DNA of 64,000 nt, taken from Hofstenia miamia (taxonomy: Eukaryota; Xenacoelomorpha; Acoela). The notes below the pieces were generated by a model. It saw only the letters and a program-made list of their open reading frames with translations, ran no database searches and was not told the origin of the DNA. Position 1 is the stretch's first letter, and each line of letters starts with the position of its first letter. Below, piece after piece: positions 32,271 through 44,100 of this stretch. Made by a program: the position numbers and the translations under genes. Location: contig SCFE01000047.1 in NCBI GenBank assembly GCA_004352715.1, positions 1,134,606 through 1,198,605 of the forward strand, read 5' to 3'.

Positions 32271-34000
32271 GAAGTGAGGCTTTGCTTCAATCCTGAATCT
32301 AAATAAATGAGACTGTAACCATAATTCTCCTGCATGTTTTAGTAAGTGGTTCATGCATTGCACCATTTTTTGTTTTCTCTGTCAACTGACTTAAAGAAAA
32401 TATATTAGTAAGTTCAAGCAGTTGCTTTTAATTGATTCAATTTGTTCAAATGCTTTTCTACTTTGATAAATTTGTGAATGTCTTTCAGTATGAATATTGT
32501 ACTTGAATATAGTGTGGATGGTACTATGTGAGTAGTCCCAACTGATTTCTCTATGCTGATTTTGATTAACATTGGAATAGCAATAGTAAGAATCTATGAA
32601 CACATTTTCTGTCTCTTCAGAGAGTTTGTTTGAACTGAAATATGTGTGCTTTGATGCAATATAGTAAGCATGAGGTACTTCACCTTTGACATTTGACATT
32701 TTTGTTATTTAGGTTTGGTATTTTTCTAAATATCTTCTGCTTCTATCTTGTGAAGAGGTCTAATAATTTGGCATTTGACAGGGAAGTGGGAAATGGATGG
32801 CAGTCTGAGGTATGTTTAACAGCTGCAGGTTTGGTTCAAGGAAGAGAGACAGAGGATGTTAATGATATATCATTGTTAGCTATTGGATGCTTACCTGGTA
32901 AATATAAACTACTAGAGATATCAGGAGCTGATATCAACTCATAGTCCAAATGAGATGCATGTATGCTGACTAAGACTTCAAGAGATATCATGCAAATCAC
33001 TGAGGAGGTATATAGAGATTTACAAGATGATTTATAACACTCTCTACTAGATGCTAGGAATTTCATAAATTTCAGCATTTAAAGACAAAAATGGAATATT
33101 AACCATTCTTTATTGTTAACATTTTGTTTAGCTAATCTAGTGGGCTTTCTATGCCTTTGGTAATTGAGTTTTGACGTTTCATTTAATTTACTTAAATAAT
33201 TATCATTCTCAAAATTTGTTAGTCCAGCTATTTCATAATGCTTGGTAGTATCATTCTGAATTAGTTTAAAGTTATTTAGAGAATCAATGTGACCTTGTGT
33301 GAAGTCTTTAGAAGTATGTTTTAATCATTAGAAATTTGCAATTTTACTGTTTTTAGTTCATATCTTGAGGAAGTACTTTGGTAATATTGTAAGGTCTTAA
33401 TCAAATGCTAGCAGTTTACAATCATTCATAGCACCAAGGAGGAATTGATAAACTTCATCTGCAGCTTTTTCTGGTTCACCATGAAGAGATCTGCTACAAC
33501 AGTGTTGTTAGCAGTTCAGCTCTTTTTGGTATTAGCACAGATAATTTCATGAGTGAAATTAAGTATCTTTATCAGTTTTCAGTCATAATTTATATTACTA
33601 CTATAATTATTGACTAACATAGAGATAGGAGTAGGTGCTTTTTGCACAAACACAGCTTTACATGGTGTGAGTTTAATTGCTCTTAAAAATTAATTTTATC
33701 TTGAAGGTTCATCATTTATAAATGCTTGGATTCATTGTTTTAACTATGCATCATAGCTGATGCTCATAGACAACATTACAGGAAATTGAACTGTTATTGT
33801 AGAATCACTGAGTTGAAGCTAGACAGAACTTTGCCAGAGGACTTATTGTCAAAGCAGAAGGTCGCTGAGGTGAACATATACTAGAGCAACAGTGATTCTA
33901 GTGAATAAAAGAACACAGTTAAACTATTTCACTATTTACAGATGTTTGGGGTGTCTTATATACAATGCGTATTTACACTATTTGAAACATGAAAACAACT
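32271..34000 (-). other. Coding-like degraded sequence of unknown family
   Basis: Minus-strand readable stretches include HGEPEKAADEVYQFLLGAMN (about 33490-33430), HYEIAGLTNFENDNYLSKLN and LYLPGKHPIANNDISLTSSV (about 32913-32855). Both strands give moderately long frames at 32693-33078, so the coding strand is not certain. The family is not recognised. It may be the other half of the unknown body at 29961-31453, split by the inverted-repeat element between them. Confidence 0.25.
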
Positions 34001-36928
34001 AGTCAACATGAAAAGTGCATGATCTGGCCAATAAGTAACAACAACTACCAACAAATGTTACACGCCACCCCAGGCCAGACTCCGCAATTTTTTGTTGCAC
34101 CAATACATCAGCAAAAGCTTGAAATAATAACAAATGTCCTAAGCTAATTCATCACTTTAAAAATTTCAGTAAATTTTTATCTCCCTGTATTGTAGAGGGT
34201 AAACTTCAGGAATATAATTTGGGAATATATTCCATCAAAACCTTCTAAGCTCATGGTAAAATGCCTATAGACAGTTTTTTAATATTCTAAATATTTTCTT
34301 CAATGAAATAGATGTACAATCCAATTGGGATGTTCTACTTTAAGGGCTTTGGTGCTGCTTATTTACAAAAATAATTTGAACATGTGGCAGAAGCTACAGT
34401 AGAGCCCAAACTTCATCAATGTGATTTTTTCAATGCAGACAGAAAATGCAATATCCATGCAGTTGGATACAAAAATATTTTCCAATTTAATTCTGCAATA
34501 TTCATTGTTATTCTGACTTAGAGTAAGATGTCCTGTAAATTGGGTGCTACATCTAATGTTGAACACTAATGGATATTTCAGTATAAAATGCCATTTTCTT
34601 ACAATGTCATTAAATGTTCTCTCTTTTGATTACAGGTTTTCACATAAACTTTTGGAGAATAAATTTCAAATAGGTTAGATCATACATAAAAATTCTTGCA
34701 ATTGCTTAATGAAAATATATCTTTAAGGATTTTTTATAGTTTGAATTCAAATAGCCAAATTTTTATGTTTGTAAATTAAAATGAAAATTGAAGAATTAAA
34801 TTTTAATAATATAAATTTTGAGGTGCATTGCATCTATATTATTGCAAGGAAAATTATGAATTTAGTAAGCTTTGGTTTATGGCTCTGAAATATAGCATTG
34901 AACAACTGTAGTATTGTGTAAATATGATTAGTAAATTTAAGAAAGCTTTTTTATTTTCCAATAATTCATTAGAAAGACATTTTATGTTAAAATAGTTCAC
35001 TGTGCAAATAGCATTTTCTGAGGAATTTCTCCATTTTTTAAATTAAAATTAGCCTAGAATTAATGACATCTTTATACTACTACTTTAATTATATTTAAAT
35101 TTGAAAATTTTATATGCACATAATTTAAGGACTTACCAAACATCAAACATGAATAATTTATTATTCCTTTCAGCCTAAGAATTGTGAAATAAATAATATA
35201 TACTATATATATATAAATTTCTCAAAAATGGAAAATAATTACAAAATTTCATTTCTGCACTAGCTTGGAATGAAATGGGCAACAGTATCTGCTGAACATA
35301 CTAATAACCTGAAAAAAAACATTAAATTGCCTATGAATTTTTTCCGCCTAATCCTTATCCTTATATAATATAAACATTTATTCAATAAATTTACTTTCTG
35401 ACCAGGAAAACTCAAATTTTATTGAAAAGCAAGCTATCCAATGTTATGGATTAATAAAATATCTTAATGAGCCATAGGTACAAAATATGCTCACTTAAAA
35501 GTTCTCAAATCATGTAAACAGAATAACTTAGAGATAATTTTACAATTTCTTTGGTAAGCACTATCTACTATATTCCTATATGACTAAATTTGCAAATTCA
35601 ATATCCTTTTTCTTTTAAATAATATAGAGTTCAATGGCTTCATTGCCAAATGACAACATTATCCAGAACTGAGTTGAATAGCAAAGCTTTGAATACCAAA
35701 TTTACCTGTGATGTAGCTCTCAGTAAAATTCAATTTTTGGAAATAGCACAAAATTGTGCTATCTGCATAATTATCACAGTAGTGCATTGAAAGTGCGTGT
35801 CTGTATTTAACACTAAGTCTAAATTAGCAATCTCCTTTTTAAATACAAACCATTTTCAAACATTTTCAAATACATATTTAATAAAAATGATCCTATGAAT
35901 TATTGAAAATTTAAGCTAAGTGATTTTCTGGAAATCATGTCCTGGAAAAGGAGATTTTTTTCAATGAAAATTCTGATTAATTAAGAAAGCCCACTTTTAG
36001 AAAAACTCAATATATTTGTATTAGATATCATAAAATAATTTGGGTACAATAGTACTGCAAATTGAATTTATCCCAAACAGATATTTTTTAGTCTAAGCAT
36101 GATTAAGGGCAGCCCAGTGTTGGATTGGGCTAACTCTCACATTTGACTTTCCAAACACTAGCCTTTGAATAATTAAATGAATTCAGCTTCACTTCTAAGG
36201 AGAAATATCAATGAGTAGCTTAAGGCCAAATGCATATATGCCATTATTGCAACTTGATCAATACCATAGTAAACTGCAAATTTGTAGTCCTCTATGATCA
36301 TTAGAAAGCTCTACATCTATAACACCACAAAAGTCAATATATTTTTTTGCAATTAATTGACTTGATTACATGCTGGCTTTCAGTAGTTGGAGGGAATGAA
36401 TCAGTGCAATTTGGGGTGAATCAGTTAAATTCATTATGCTCATCAAAAATTATAAGACATTCAAGAATCTGAAGCAATATGTGATATTCTTTACAAAAAA
36501 AAATCATATCACTATAAAGTCTAATCAAGATAGTCTGTGTATAAATCAGTGTTAGTCAGGGGATTTTCTATCTATTGCTCTATTGTATTTTTCATTTACT
36601 AACTGTTTTTATATTTACTCTGATTGTTGTTACTGCCCCACAAATTACTATTACTTTTACACATAGATATTATGTGTAAGAACATTTGCATATAGAGATA
36701 AATAATGCTAGTAAATTATGTTGGTTAGCACTTGAATACACTAACCTGAGTTGAGGCACATGTTGACCCAAACAGGAAAGTAATATTTTTGCAAATAATT
36801 ATACTTTAGTCAAATGTATTATGCCAATGAATGAAGATCAAATATCTTCTAACATTCAATTTATTTTTGTTGTACTTGCAAACATATTCTAATAACAAAT
36901 GTTGGAGTGTAGCTTTAAGAAAAGGAAA

Positions 36929-36964
<36 letters not shown>

Positions 36965-37243
36965 TTAAGGTGTTTGTTCATCTCTAATTGCGCAGCATTA
37001 CCAGGCTTGTCCATAACTTCATATGTAAGCATTTATTTATAGAATTGCAAATTATGGCCATAAAGTTAATAAAATGAAACTTTCTCCTGTAATAATGGTC
37101 TTAAGTGTAGCATAGTTAAGCATGCATTAAATAATTATTGATTTTCTCCATACCTAGCTTACTCATATTAATGCATTTATTTGAAATATGTAAGCAATAT
37201 CATTGTAGTGAAAAAATATAATACTGTTGATATCAACAAGAAA
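34001..37243. other. Intergenic AT-rich DNA, nothing recognised
   Basis: Only chance-length frames. A (TA)n tract lies at 36932-36959. Confidence 0.45.
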
Positions 37244-37752
37244 TGAGGTGTATCTCACATAATAAGTATTTTTACTATTATCAAAAACCAGGCTTGCCAT
37301 TGTGGGGTTTTTTCATACAAAAACCAATACAACACTAACTACTGTTGTGTCACACAACAGACACAGCACAACACAAGAATGTTATAAATATATTCATAAG
37401 ATATCCGCTGAAAGGGAGATTCAAGGATACCAAATGCTTCGACCTGCATCTTACACCAAGTATTTTTTAAATAAGAAAATATAGCTGTTCAAATAGAGTA
37501 CTGCGAGACTGACAAAAAAAACAAAACACGGGATTGGAACAGAACGAAGTAAATTTTAATGAACCTATTTTTCAGTGCATATCTTATGAATACATTAATA
37601 CTCTGTTGTGGGTCACAACCAAGGGCTTCTAAATTTAGAAGCCCTTGGTCACAACAGTCGTTTGCTGTTGTGTTGCGTATGAACCCCCACCCCAACGGCC
37701 AGTCTGGTTTTTGATAATAGTAAAAAAAACTTATTGTGTGGGACCCACCTCA
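37244..37752. mobile_element. Foldback/MITE element with long terminal inverted repeats
   Basis: The left arm (37244 to about 37415) and right arm (about 37575-37752) are inverted copies over roughly 170 bp. They share 'tgaggtg' at the tips, 'tactattatcaaaaaccag', and 'tattcataagatat' toward the centre. There is no conserved protein. The right arm has an extra palindrome at 37618-37649. The element is related to 2766-3220 and probably to a fragment at 63115-63145. The superfamily is unassigned because no target duplication is clear. Confidence 0.75.
37612..37655. repeat. Perfect 32-bp palindrome in right arm of foldback element
   Basis: Positions 37618-37649 form a perfect palindrome centred on 'aaattt'. 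The 9-bp word GGTCACAAC stands on both sides of a 28-nt palindromic insert, and the left arm of the element lacks this insert. Confidence 0.7.
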
Positions 37753-39694
37753 CTTCAAATTTGGCCTTTGCAATTTATTATTAATCAAACTTTGGGTATA
37801 AATTTTTATATTTAAATATGATTATTAGTATTTTGACAACTGTGTTGTGCTCCAGTAATCTACTTTTTGTAATTTATAAGAAAATCACTGTTATTAATAA
37901 ATATAATGAAAAATGCAATTTTTTGAAAATTAAAAGAAAAAATATTCACAGGCAATTGAAAATCATGACCTAGATTTATTATTCTCTTCTAACTTTTATT
38001 TGCAGTGTAATGCTAGCATTTTATATTTTTAGAATGTTGAAAATGATTACGTGATCGCTCTTTCTCATATGCTTGCTATGCATCCCAGTCAAGTGAGACT
38101 GTTCCAATATTAGATATCATATAATTACTTAGACTTCGTCCCCAAAATCGTCAGATTTCAGCGAAATATTACACAGACATTTCAAAATTATTGAATTGCT
38201 TCAAAGACAGGCTAAACAAACAAAAAGAATTCGGCAGTAAACATCTCGTTAGGAGTCTTTTTTACTTTTACTATTTATTATGAATTATAATTAAACGGAA
38301 ATATTACCAAATTGCTCTCCGCAAACTCAACTCTTAGAAGATGTAAGCCACTGAAGTCTTGCATAAAGATATTAACTTAATGGAGATATCAGGCAATACA
38401 CCTAATTATTTGGAACAAACTTGGCATGTTTTCTCTTTTCAAAAAAATACAAAGCAGAATGATTATACATCAAAAATCACCAGAGAGGATGTATTTACTC
38501 GAAAAAGAAAGAAGCTATTTAAAGCTGTATTTTCAGCTGTAAGAAACTTTCTAAAGCCATCCAATTTTTGACTTAGTACTGCAAGATTGGTGTATTTAAA
38601 ACATAGGGTGATTTTGTAAACAATGTTTTTTAAATGTATTTTAAAATCTCTATCAGTATTTTTTAACTTAGTATTTGTCTCTAGATTTTCTTAACTGACT
38701 TTCTACCGAAGTCATGCAATGCATGTATATTGATTATTTTATTTTAATTCAATGTTTGCTACATATGCTTTCAGTAAAATTTTAGTACGCTGAAGCATCA
38801 AAACTTTATCTTAGGCATATGATCTGTTTATAAACATTTTCAAAAAAACAGGTTTGCCAACCCTTAATATTTCTTCTGGCTTACTAAAAAATGTATTTGT
38901 CTAAATAAATCCTCAGATAAACGATTCGGAAAATTATTTTTAATGATTGATACAATATATAACATAAATTTTGGAATTCTATTACATAATCTTTCATTAT
39001 CTAGAAGCTTTGCAAGTAGACACTTGGGTTTTTATAAGATTCCAAAAGAAGCTACAAATCAGCTACGAAAAGACTGGAAGCAATTATATCGCAAAGTATT
39101 CTTCTGTTATTTTGTTTTGTTTTTTTGTCTTTTTATTAGTTTACTACCAATCAATGAATGATTTATAATGATTTTTGCAATTAGTGTTTTGATTGAATAT
39201 TTATTCACTGCCAGTTTTGGTAGGAAATTTTGAAATAAAACATGCAAAATTGAATGGTATTCATTTTCTTTGTTAAAATTTGAATAAATTCTAAAATATG
39301 TTGCAAATCATATGGTCGATTAAACTAATTAATACACTTAAGTGTGATAATTATAAAATAAATTTAAACAAATTTTCATACTGCTCAATTAAATATTTCC
39401 ACATAAGGTTTGGCATATCGTAATTCTTTGCTTATTGCCATATCCTAAATATATGCTTACCATATTGATTACCAAACGCTTACCATATCTTGGCAAGCGT
39501 TATGCATTGAAGCATGGAAGCCTATGCCAAGCACTCAATATTAGTTTGACTAAAGAAGTGCAAACAAGGAAATTTGACATTTATCACTTCAATCAATATA
39601 AATTATTTCAATGATGTTTCCTGATTATGTTAAGACGTCCATGATATTCTGCTAAAATCTTTTTTTGGCAACTTTTTTTTGTTGTACAGTTGTC
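37753..39694. other. Intergenic DNA with two orphan open frames
   Basis: Plus-strand frames at 38359-38571 (basic C-terminus, TRKRKKLFKAVFSAVRNFL) and 38943-39161 (FYKIPKEATNQLRKDWKQLY) have no recognised family. Either may be an exon or a relic, but nothing links them. Confidence 0.25.
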
Positions 39695-39696
39695 TA

Positions 39697-40249
39697 CAGG
39701 GTGTCCATTAAATATTTGCCAAAATAAAAGGCTGATAAATCGTATCTACATTATTCAATGGATGTAATTACGCTATGGTCTTGTCGATAATTTGTGGGGA
39801 TTCGATTTTTTGTTCAAATGCTTCACCTTTCATTTCGATTTTCAAATTAATTATTTAAAAATCGTTCAGAATCAGTTTGCATTTAATTTAAAATGGATCT
39901 TGAACTTTCCGATAAAATTTTGCTTTTGGAATGTTCTTTTATTGGTGGAAAGTCAATCACCACTGCCATACGAGCTTTCTGCACTGAAAAGCGGATAAAA
40001 AATGACCGCCACTAACCACCTTTTAAATCAGTGGAGTACTTGATCAAAAAATTCTACGAAATTAGGGTAAATTAGATGTCCATTTCCCAAGTTTTCTCCG
40101 CAAATCAAACTAAAAATGAAGCATGTAATATGAGCAAAAATCCAAATCCCCACACATAATAAGCAAGATAAGAACGTTACCATACTCATAAAACCATTTT
40201 CCTATGAATTATTAGCTTTAATTTTGGCAAGTATTTAATGGACACCCTG
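39697..40249 (+). mobile_element. Mariner/Tc1-type MITE with exact TA target duplication
   Basis: The ends are 'cagggtgtccattaaatatt' and its inverted partner 'cagggtgtccattaaatact'. The match extends to about 34 bp, and TA stands immediately outside each end (39695-39696 and 40250-40251). TA duplication plus CAGGGTGTCC-type ends is diagnostic of the Tc1/mariner superfamily. At 553 bp it keeps only the start of a transposase. The sharp ends and duplication suggest a fairly recent insertion. It lies about 740 bp beyond the stop codon of the dioxygenase gene. Confidence 0.9.
39893..40015 (+). pseudogene. N-terminal helix-turn-helix remnant of a transposase inside the MITE
   Basis: A 40-codon frame (MDLELSDKILLLECSFIGGK, then SITTAIRAFCTEKRIKNDRH) ends in TAA, and the reading then resumes as FKSVEYLIKKFYE. 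It resembles the DNA-binding helix-turn-helix at the start of mariner-like transposases, where a short helix, a Gly turn, an A.R.(Y/F) helix and a KF.E.G segment follow each other. The DDE domain is wholly absent, which shows how the MITE arose by internal deletion. Confidence 0.5.
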
Positions 40250-40251
40250 TA

Positions 40252-40990
40252 CATGATTTTTTTAGAAAGGTAATGAATAAATATCAAAACTATGAATTAT
40301 GAACAAAAAACATATCAAATATAAATAATATCTACTGAAATGAAAAAGAAAATTGGCATAAAGCATTGGCAGCAATATATCCCTCCTCAGCTCATGCATG
40401 AGTTTCAAACCTTAAGCCACCCCCCGCACCCAGGTAGCCAATAAATCTAAGCTTCAAATTTGTTCAGCTAAATATAATAGAAATCACCTATGGAAAAGAC
40501 AAGTGCTTCAAGTTTCCTTTTTAATATTTCAATATTTGGAAATCAGCATTAAGAAAAACAGTATTTGCTTCATCATATTTTAAAATTCTGGTTTAGACAA
40601 GTTTAGCTCCCAATGGAAAAAGCATTGAAAAATTTGATAATATAATATGATTTTATATATTTCAATGCATAAAATTGATCTGCATCTAATGTATGTATAT
40701 AATTTATATTTATCTATGATTTTATTTGTTTTGTAAAAGTAATTTTAGTTTATGATTGTATTTAAATAAAATAATTTTAATTTTTCCAAAAAAATATAGT
40801 TTCCTTAATAAAATTATTTGGGCAATAAATTTCAAATTATGCTTTGCCGAAGAAAATTTAGTAAATTGATTTTAAGAAAATGGTTACTAGCCAAGGATTT
40901 CTAAGAAAAATTATAGTCAGGATAATATTGTATTTAACTATATTCATGAATAGAGACACAATTCATTATTTTTAATGAAATATATTACAA
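40252..40990. other. 3' flank of the dioxygenase gene
   Basis: AT-rich; presumably holds the 3' untranslated region and polyadenylation site of the minus-strand gene. No single signal can be fixed with confidence. Confidence 0.4.
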
Positions 40991-41173
40991 TTATTTGCTT
41001 TCATAAAATTGAGCAAACATCATTCTTGCAAATTCTCCAGCATTTATAGGCTCATCATCTTCATTAAGTGGAGATTTAACTGTGGCTGAGTTTTCAGGAT
41101 GCAAAAAAAATACTAGTGAACGACGGTTAGTAGTCTGCAATTGATCATCAATTGGTGCAACAACTCTATGCAT
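40991..41173 (-). CDS. Dioxygenase exon 7 (residues 252-311) and stop
   Basis: Acceptor 'tgcatttag' then ATG CAT AGA; stop TAA at 40991-40993. Supplies the third iron ligand in MHRVV and the RRS 2-oxoglutarate clamp, then a hydrophilic C-terminus ending FARMMFAQFYESK, a pattern common to this family's C-terminal helix. Confidence 0.92.
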   Translation of the reverse strand: MHRVVAPIDDQLQTTNRRSLVFFLHPENSATVKSPLNEDDEPINAGEFARMMFAQFYESK

Positions 41174-44100
41174 CTAAATGCAAATTTCAATATACATACA
41201 CAATGAATATATAGAAGCATGCATAACTAAAAATAGACTTAAAGAAAAATATTCATCTCAGTGTTTCAATCAAATCTTATTATTAAATATAATGTAAACT
41301 TGCATAAGAACTTTGCCAATGTAAGCTATTGGTGTTAGCATTAACATAAGCGTCAATGTCGTGTCCCTATCTGCAAGTATACTGTATACAAGGTGCGATA
41401 AAAGATCTGAATGCAATCACTTTTAGAAAAGAATCTTCTCTAATATAACACAAACGTCAAACAAATAACTGATACCAGTAAAAGAGTCCCTTGGTAATAG
41501 AGTGTTCCTTTTGTTTTCAAGTGGATACCTTTGGCAATAATACACAATACCAGGCGTATTTTAATACATTAAGTAATGGACCGCAGCTTTACAGGACACA
41601 ATATATCCTATTTTCTACTTAATGACCACTTTAATAGTGCCAAATTTTAGTGAGGCTTGGCACAGGCTCTTGTTTCAAAATAGAACACACACTGCAATCA
41701 TTTAGATTAAGGTATGTTGAGTAGAGGGGCCATTCTGCAGATGATATGATATCATGAAAGTAGGCTTTGATCCACTTTGAGTTTTTTGTATTATGGGGAG
41801 CCAAGTGCTGAAATATCCTTCCTATATCGATAAAGGCTATGGGTTCATAGAAGTACTACGATCTGAAAGATGTTACGACAGTACAATTCTTGTTTCATTT
41901 TGGCCCAAAAAGTAATGAAAATTCGTAGAGTTTTAGAAATTGCACATATACTCCCCTAACCATTACTGATCTGGTTTTTTAATGGTCTGAATAGGAACTT
42001 GTTGAGACCACATTCTAATGATTTGGTGGTTGTGTTCTTGTTCAACTGTAAAGATCTCATCTATGAATAGGATACGCTCCCACTGCTTACCAGGGGCCCA
42101 AAACTTGAGAAGGTGACATCTTTTGGATCCGTACACGCTTGTTCTCATTCATGAGAATTTGAACTCTTTGGAGCTTATAGTGTTTGAAATTGAAGTCATT
42201 CTTACTATTCGCCTGACAGATCTGTCACTGATATTTACCTCACGAGCATCTTTTGCTTATGGAGATCCTAGGATTATAAGAAATCCAATTGGGATGATTT
42301 TTCTGTTCCTACATGTGTTGATAGTAGCCTTTCCCACTTCAGCACATCAATAACAATAGATTGCTCATGCGATTTCATTATTTCATTTCGCACACTGATG
42401 TAAGGCAATAATTGACAAACGTTTGCATGACTCCTGAAAAACAAAGAACATTAAGTCAGTAATTAGTGTAGAAGGAATGACAAATATTTGCTTATATAAA
42501 TATCATGAATGAGTGCATGCAATTTACAGTGCCAAAGTATGCAAATTGAAAAGACAAAACTGTATACTGAATTTTTGCCGCATCCTGCAATAACATAAAC
42601 CTAGCGCAGAGATGCAACCGGCTACAACCTGCAGCCACTTGGAAATTTCAAGAAAGTCAATAGAGATTACCGGCCGTTTACCGTGCAAAATTAAAAAAAA
42701 ATTCTTGTTTCATTTGATAATAAGGAATATTTTATTTAGTTTGGGAGAAAATCCTATGAAACTCTAAAGGTTCAAAAAATTTTATTGTTTCAATTGCAAT
42801 TAAAAAATTTATCTCTTTTAAATCAATGACTTTGACTATAAATTGAGTTATTCTGTTTTTGATTGTGTAGTTTTGTTTCAGTTTTTTATGCACCTATCTA
42901 GTAATGATATTACAAAAATAATTTAATCTTCCGGATTTACACTTAATAATTTAAAAAAACTTCATAAAATTTAAAAGCTTGTACCAATGTATTTTTCTAA
43001 TATATTGGAAGGAACACTCAAAATAAATTTGAACGATTCTGGTTGCATACAATTTCTAACGCAAATTTTGGTTGAGAAGTTTCATACATCCTACTAAAGG
43101 AGTCAATTATATTTGGCTTTGTTGAAAATTTTTTTAATTATATTTATTTGGCTACTTACTTATTTATTATTCAATGCTAAATACCGCTGCAATGCAAAGC
43201 ATAATGATTGATAATACTACTCTTAGTTTTATATATTTTAACTATCATAGAAATGTACTAACTAAACAATCTGAAACTTTCAGAATTTAAATTCACTGAA
43301 AAAGGAAAAGCTGATTAAGTTGTGCAAAGAAAAGATAAATGGAAAATATCAAAATTGTGATATGCTAGAAACATTGTTACAATAGTTTGAAATTTGCTCT
43401 ATACAAAATATATATATAAAATATTAATTGCTGTCAACATTAGCCAAAAACTTGTGCAATGTTCTCTTTAGGCAGAATCTAGCATCATAAAAAATTTAAA
43501 TATCTAGATACTTCATGTATTTATTGGAAAAATACTAAACTAAACCTAACCCTAATTCCTCAAACTTAGTTGCTTCATGAATTTTTTAATTGAAATAGCA
43601 ACTTCACAAATTCACTAAATATATATATATATATATGCAATATATTTGCATAAATTAAATGCGTAAGGCAAATAAAATTTACAGTGCAAACACTTTGAAC
43701 CCACAGAATCCATTCTGCACACAATAAATACCAACCTACCAGCAATGCATGATTTTCGATGCATGAAATTGGACATATGGAAATCAAGCTATGATTAAAT
43801 TTTAACAAATACTTTTAGGTGTATTTGTTAGTACATTACACTTTAATATACTGAAAATTATTCCCAATTGAGATATTAATATAAACAAAATTTCATGTGC
43901 AATGAGTAAAAAATTGGGTTTGTGATCTTTAGCTACAAGGAAGCATTTTCTGCACAATAACTATGAGAGAGCTTGCAAAATAGTTATGCAAGAAAATTTT
44001 ATCTATTGGATTTATATACTACAAACTATAAATATCAAAAATTCAATTCATGAAGCCTATTAGAAACACTAAAATGGTATACATTTTAGAAACATGATTT

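Noticed and set aside
32693-33078. Opposing frames as a host gene
   Set aside because: Neither strand shows a domain or consistent splice sites.
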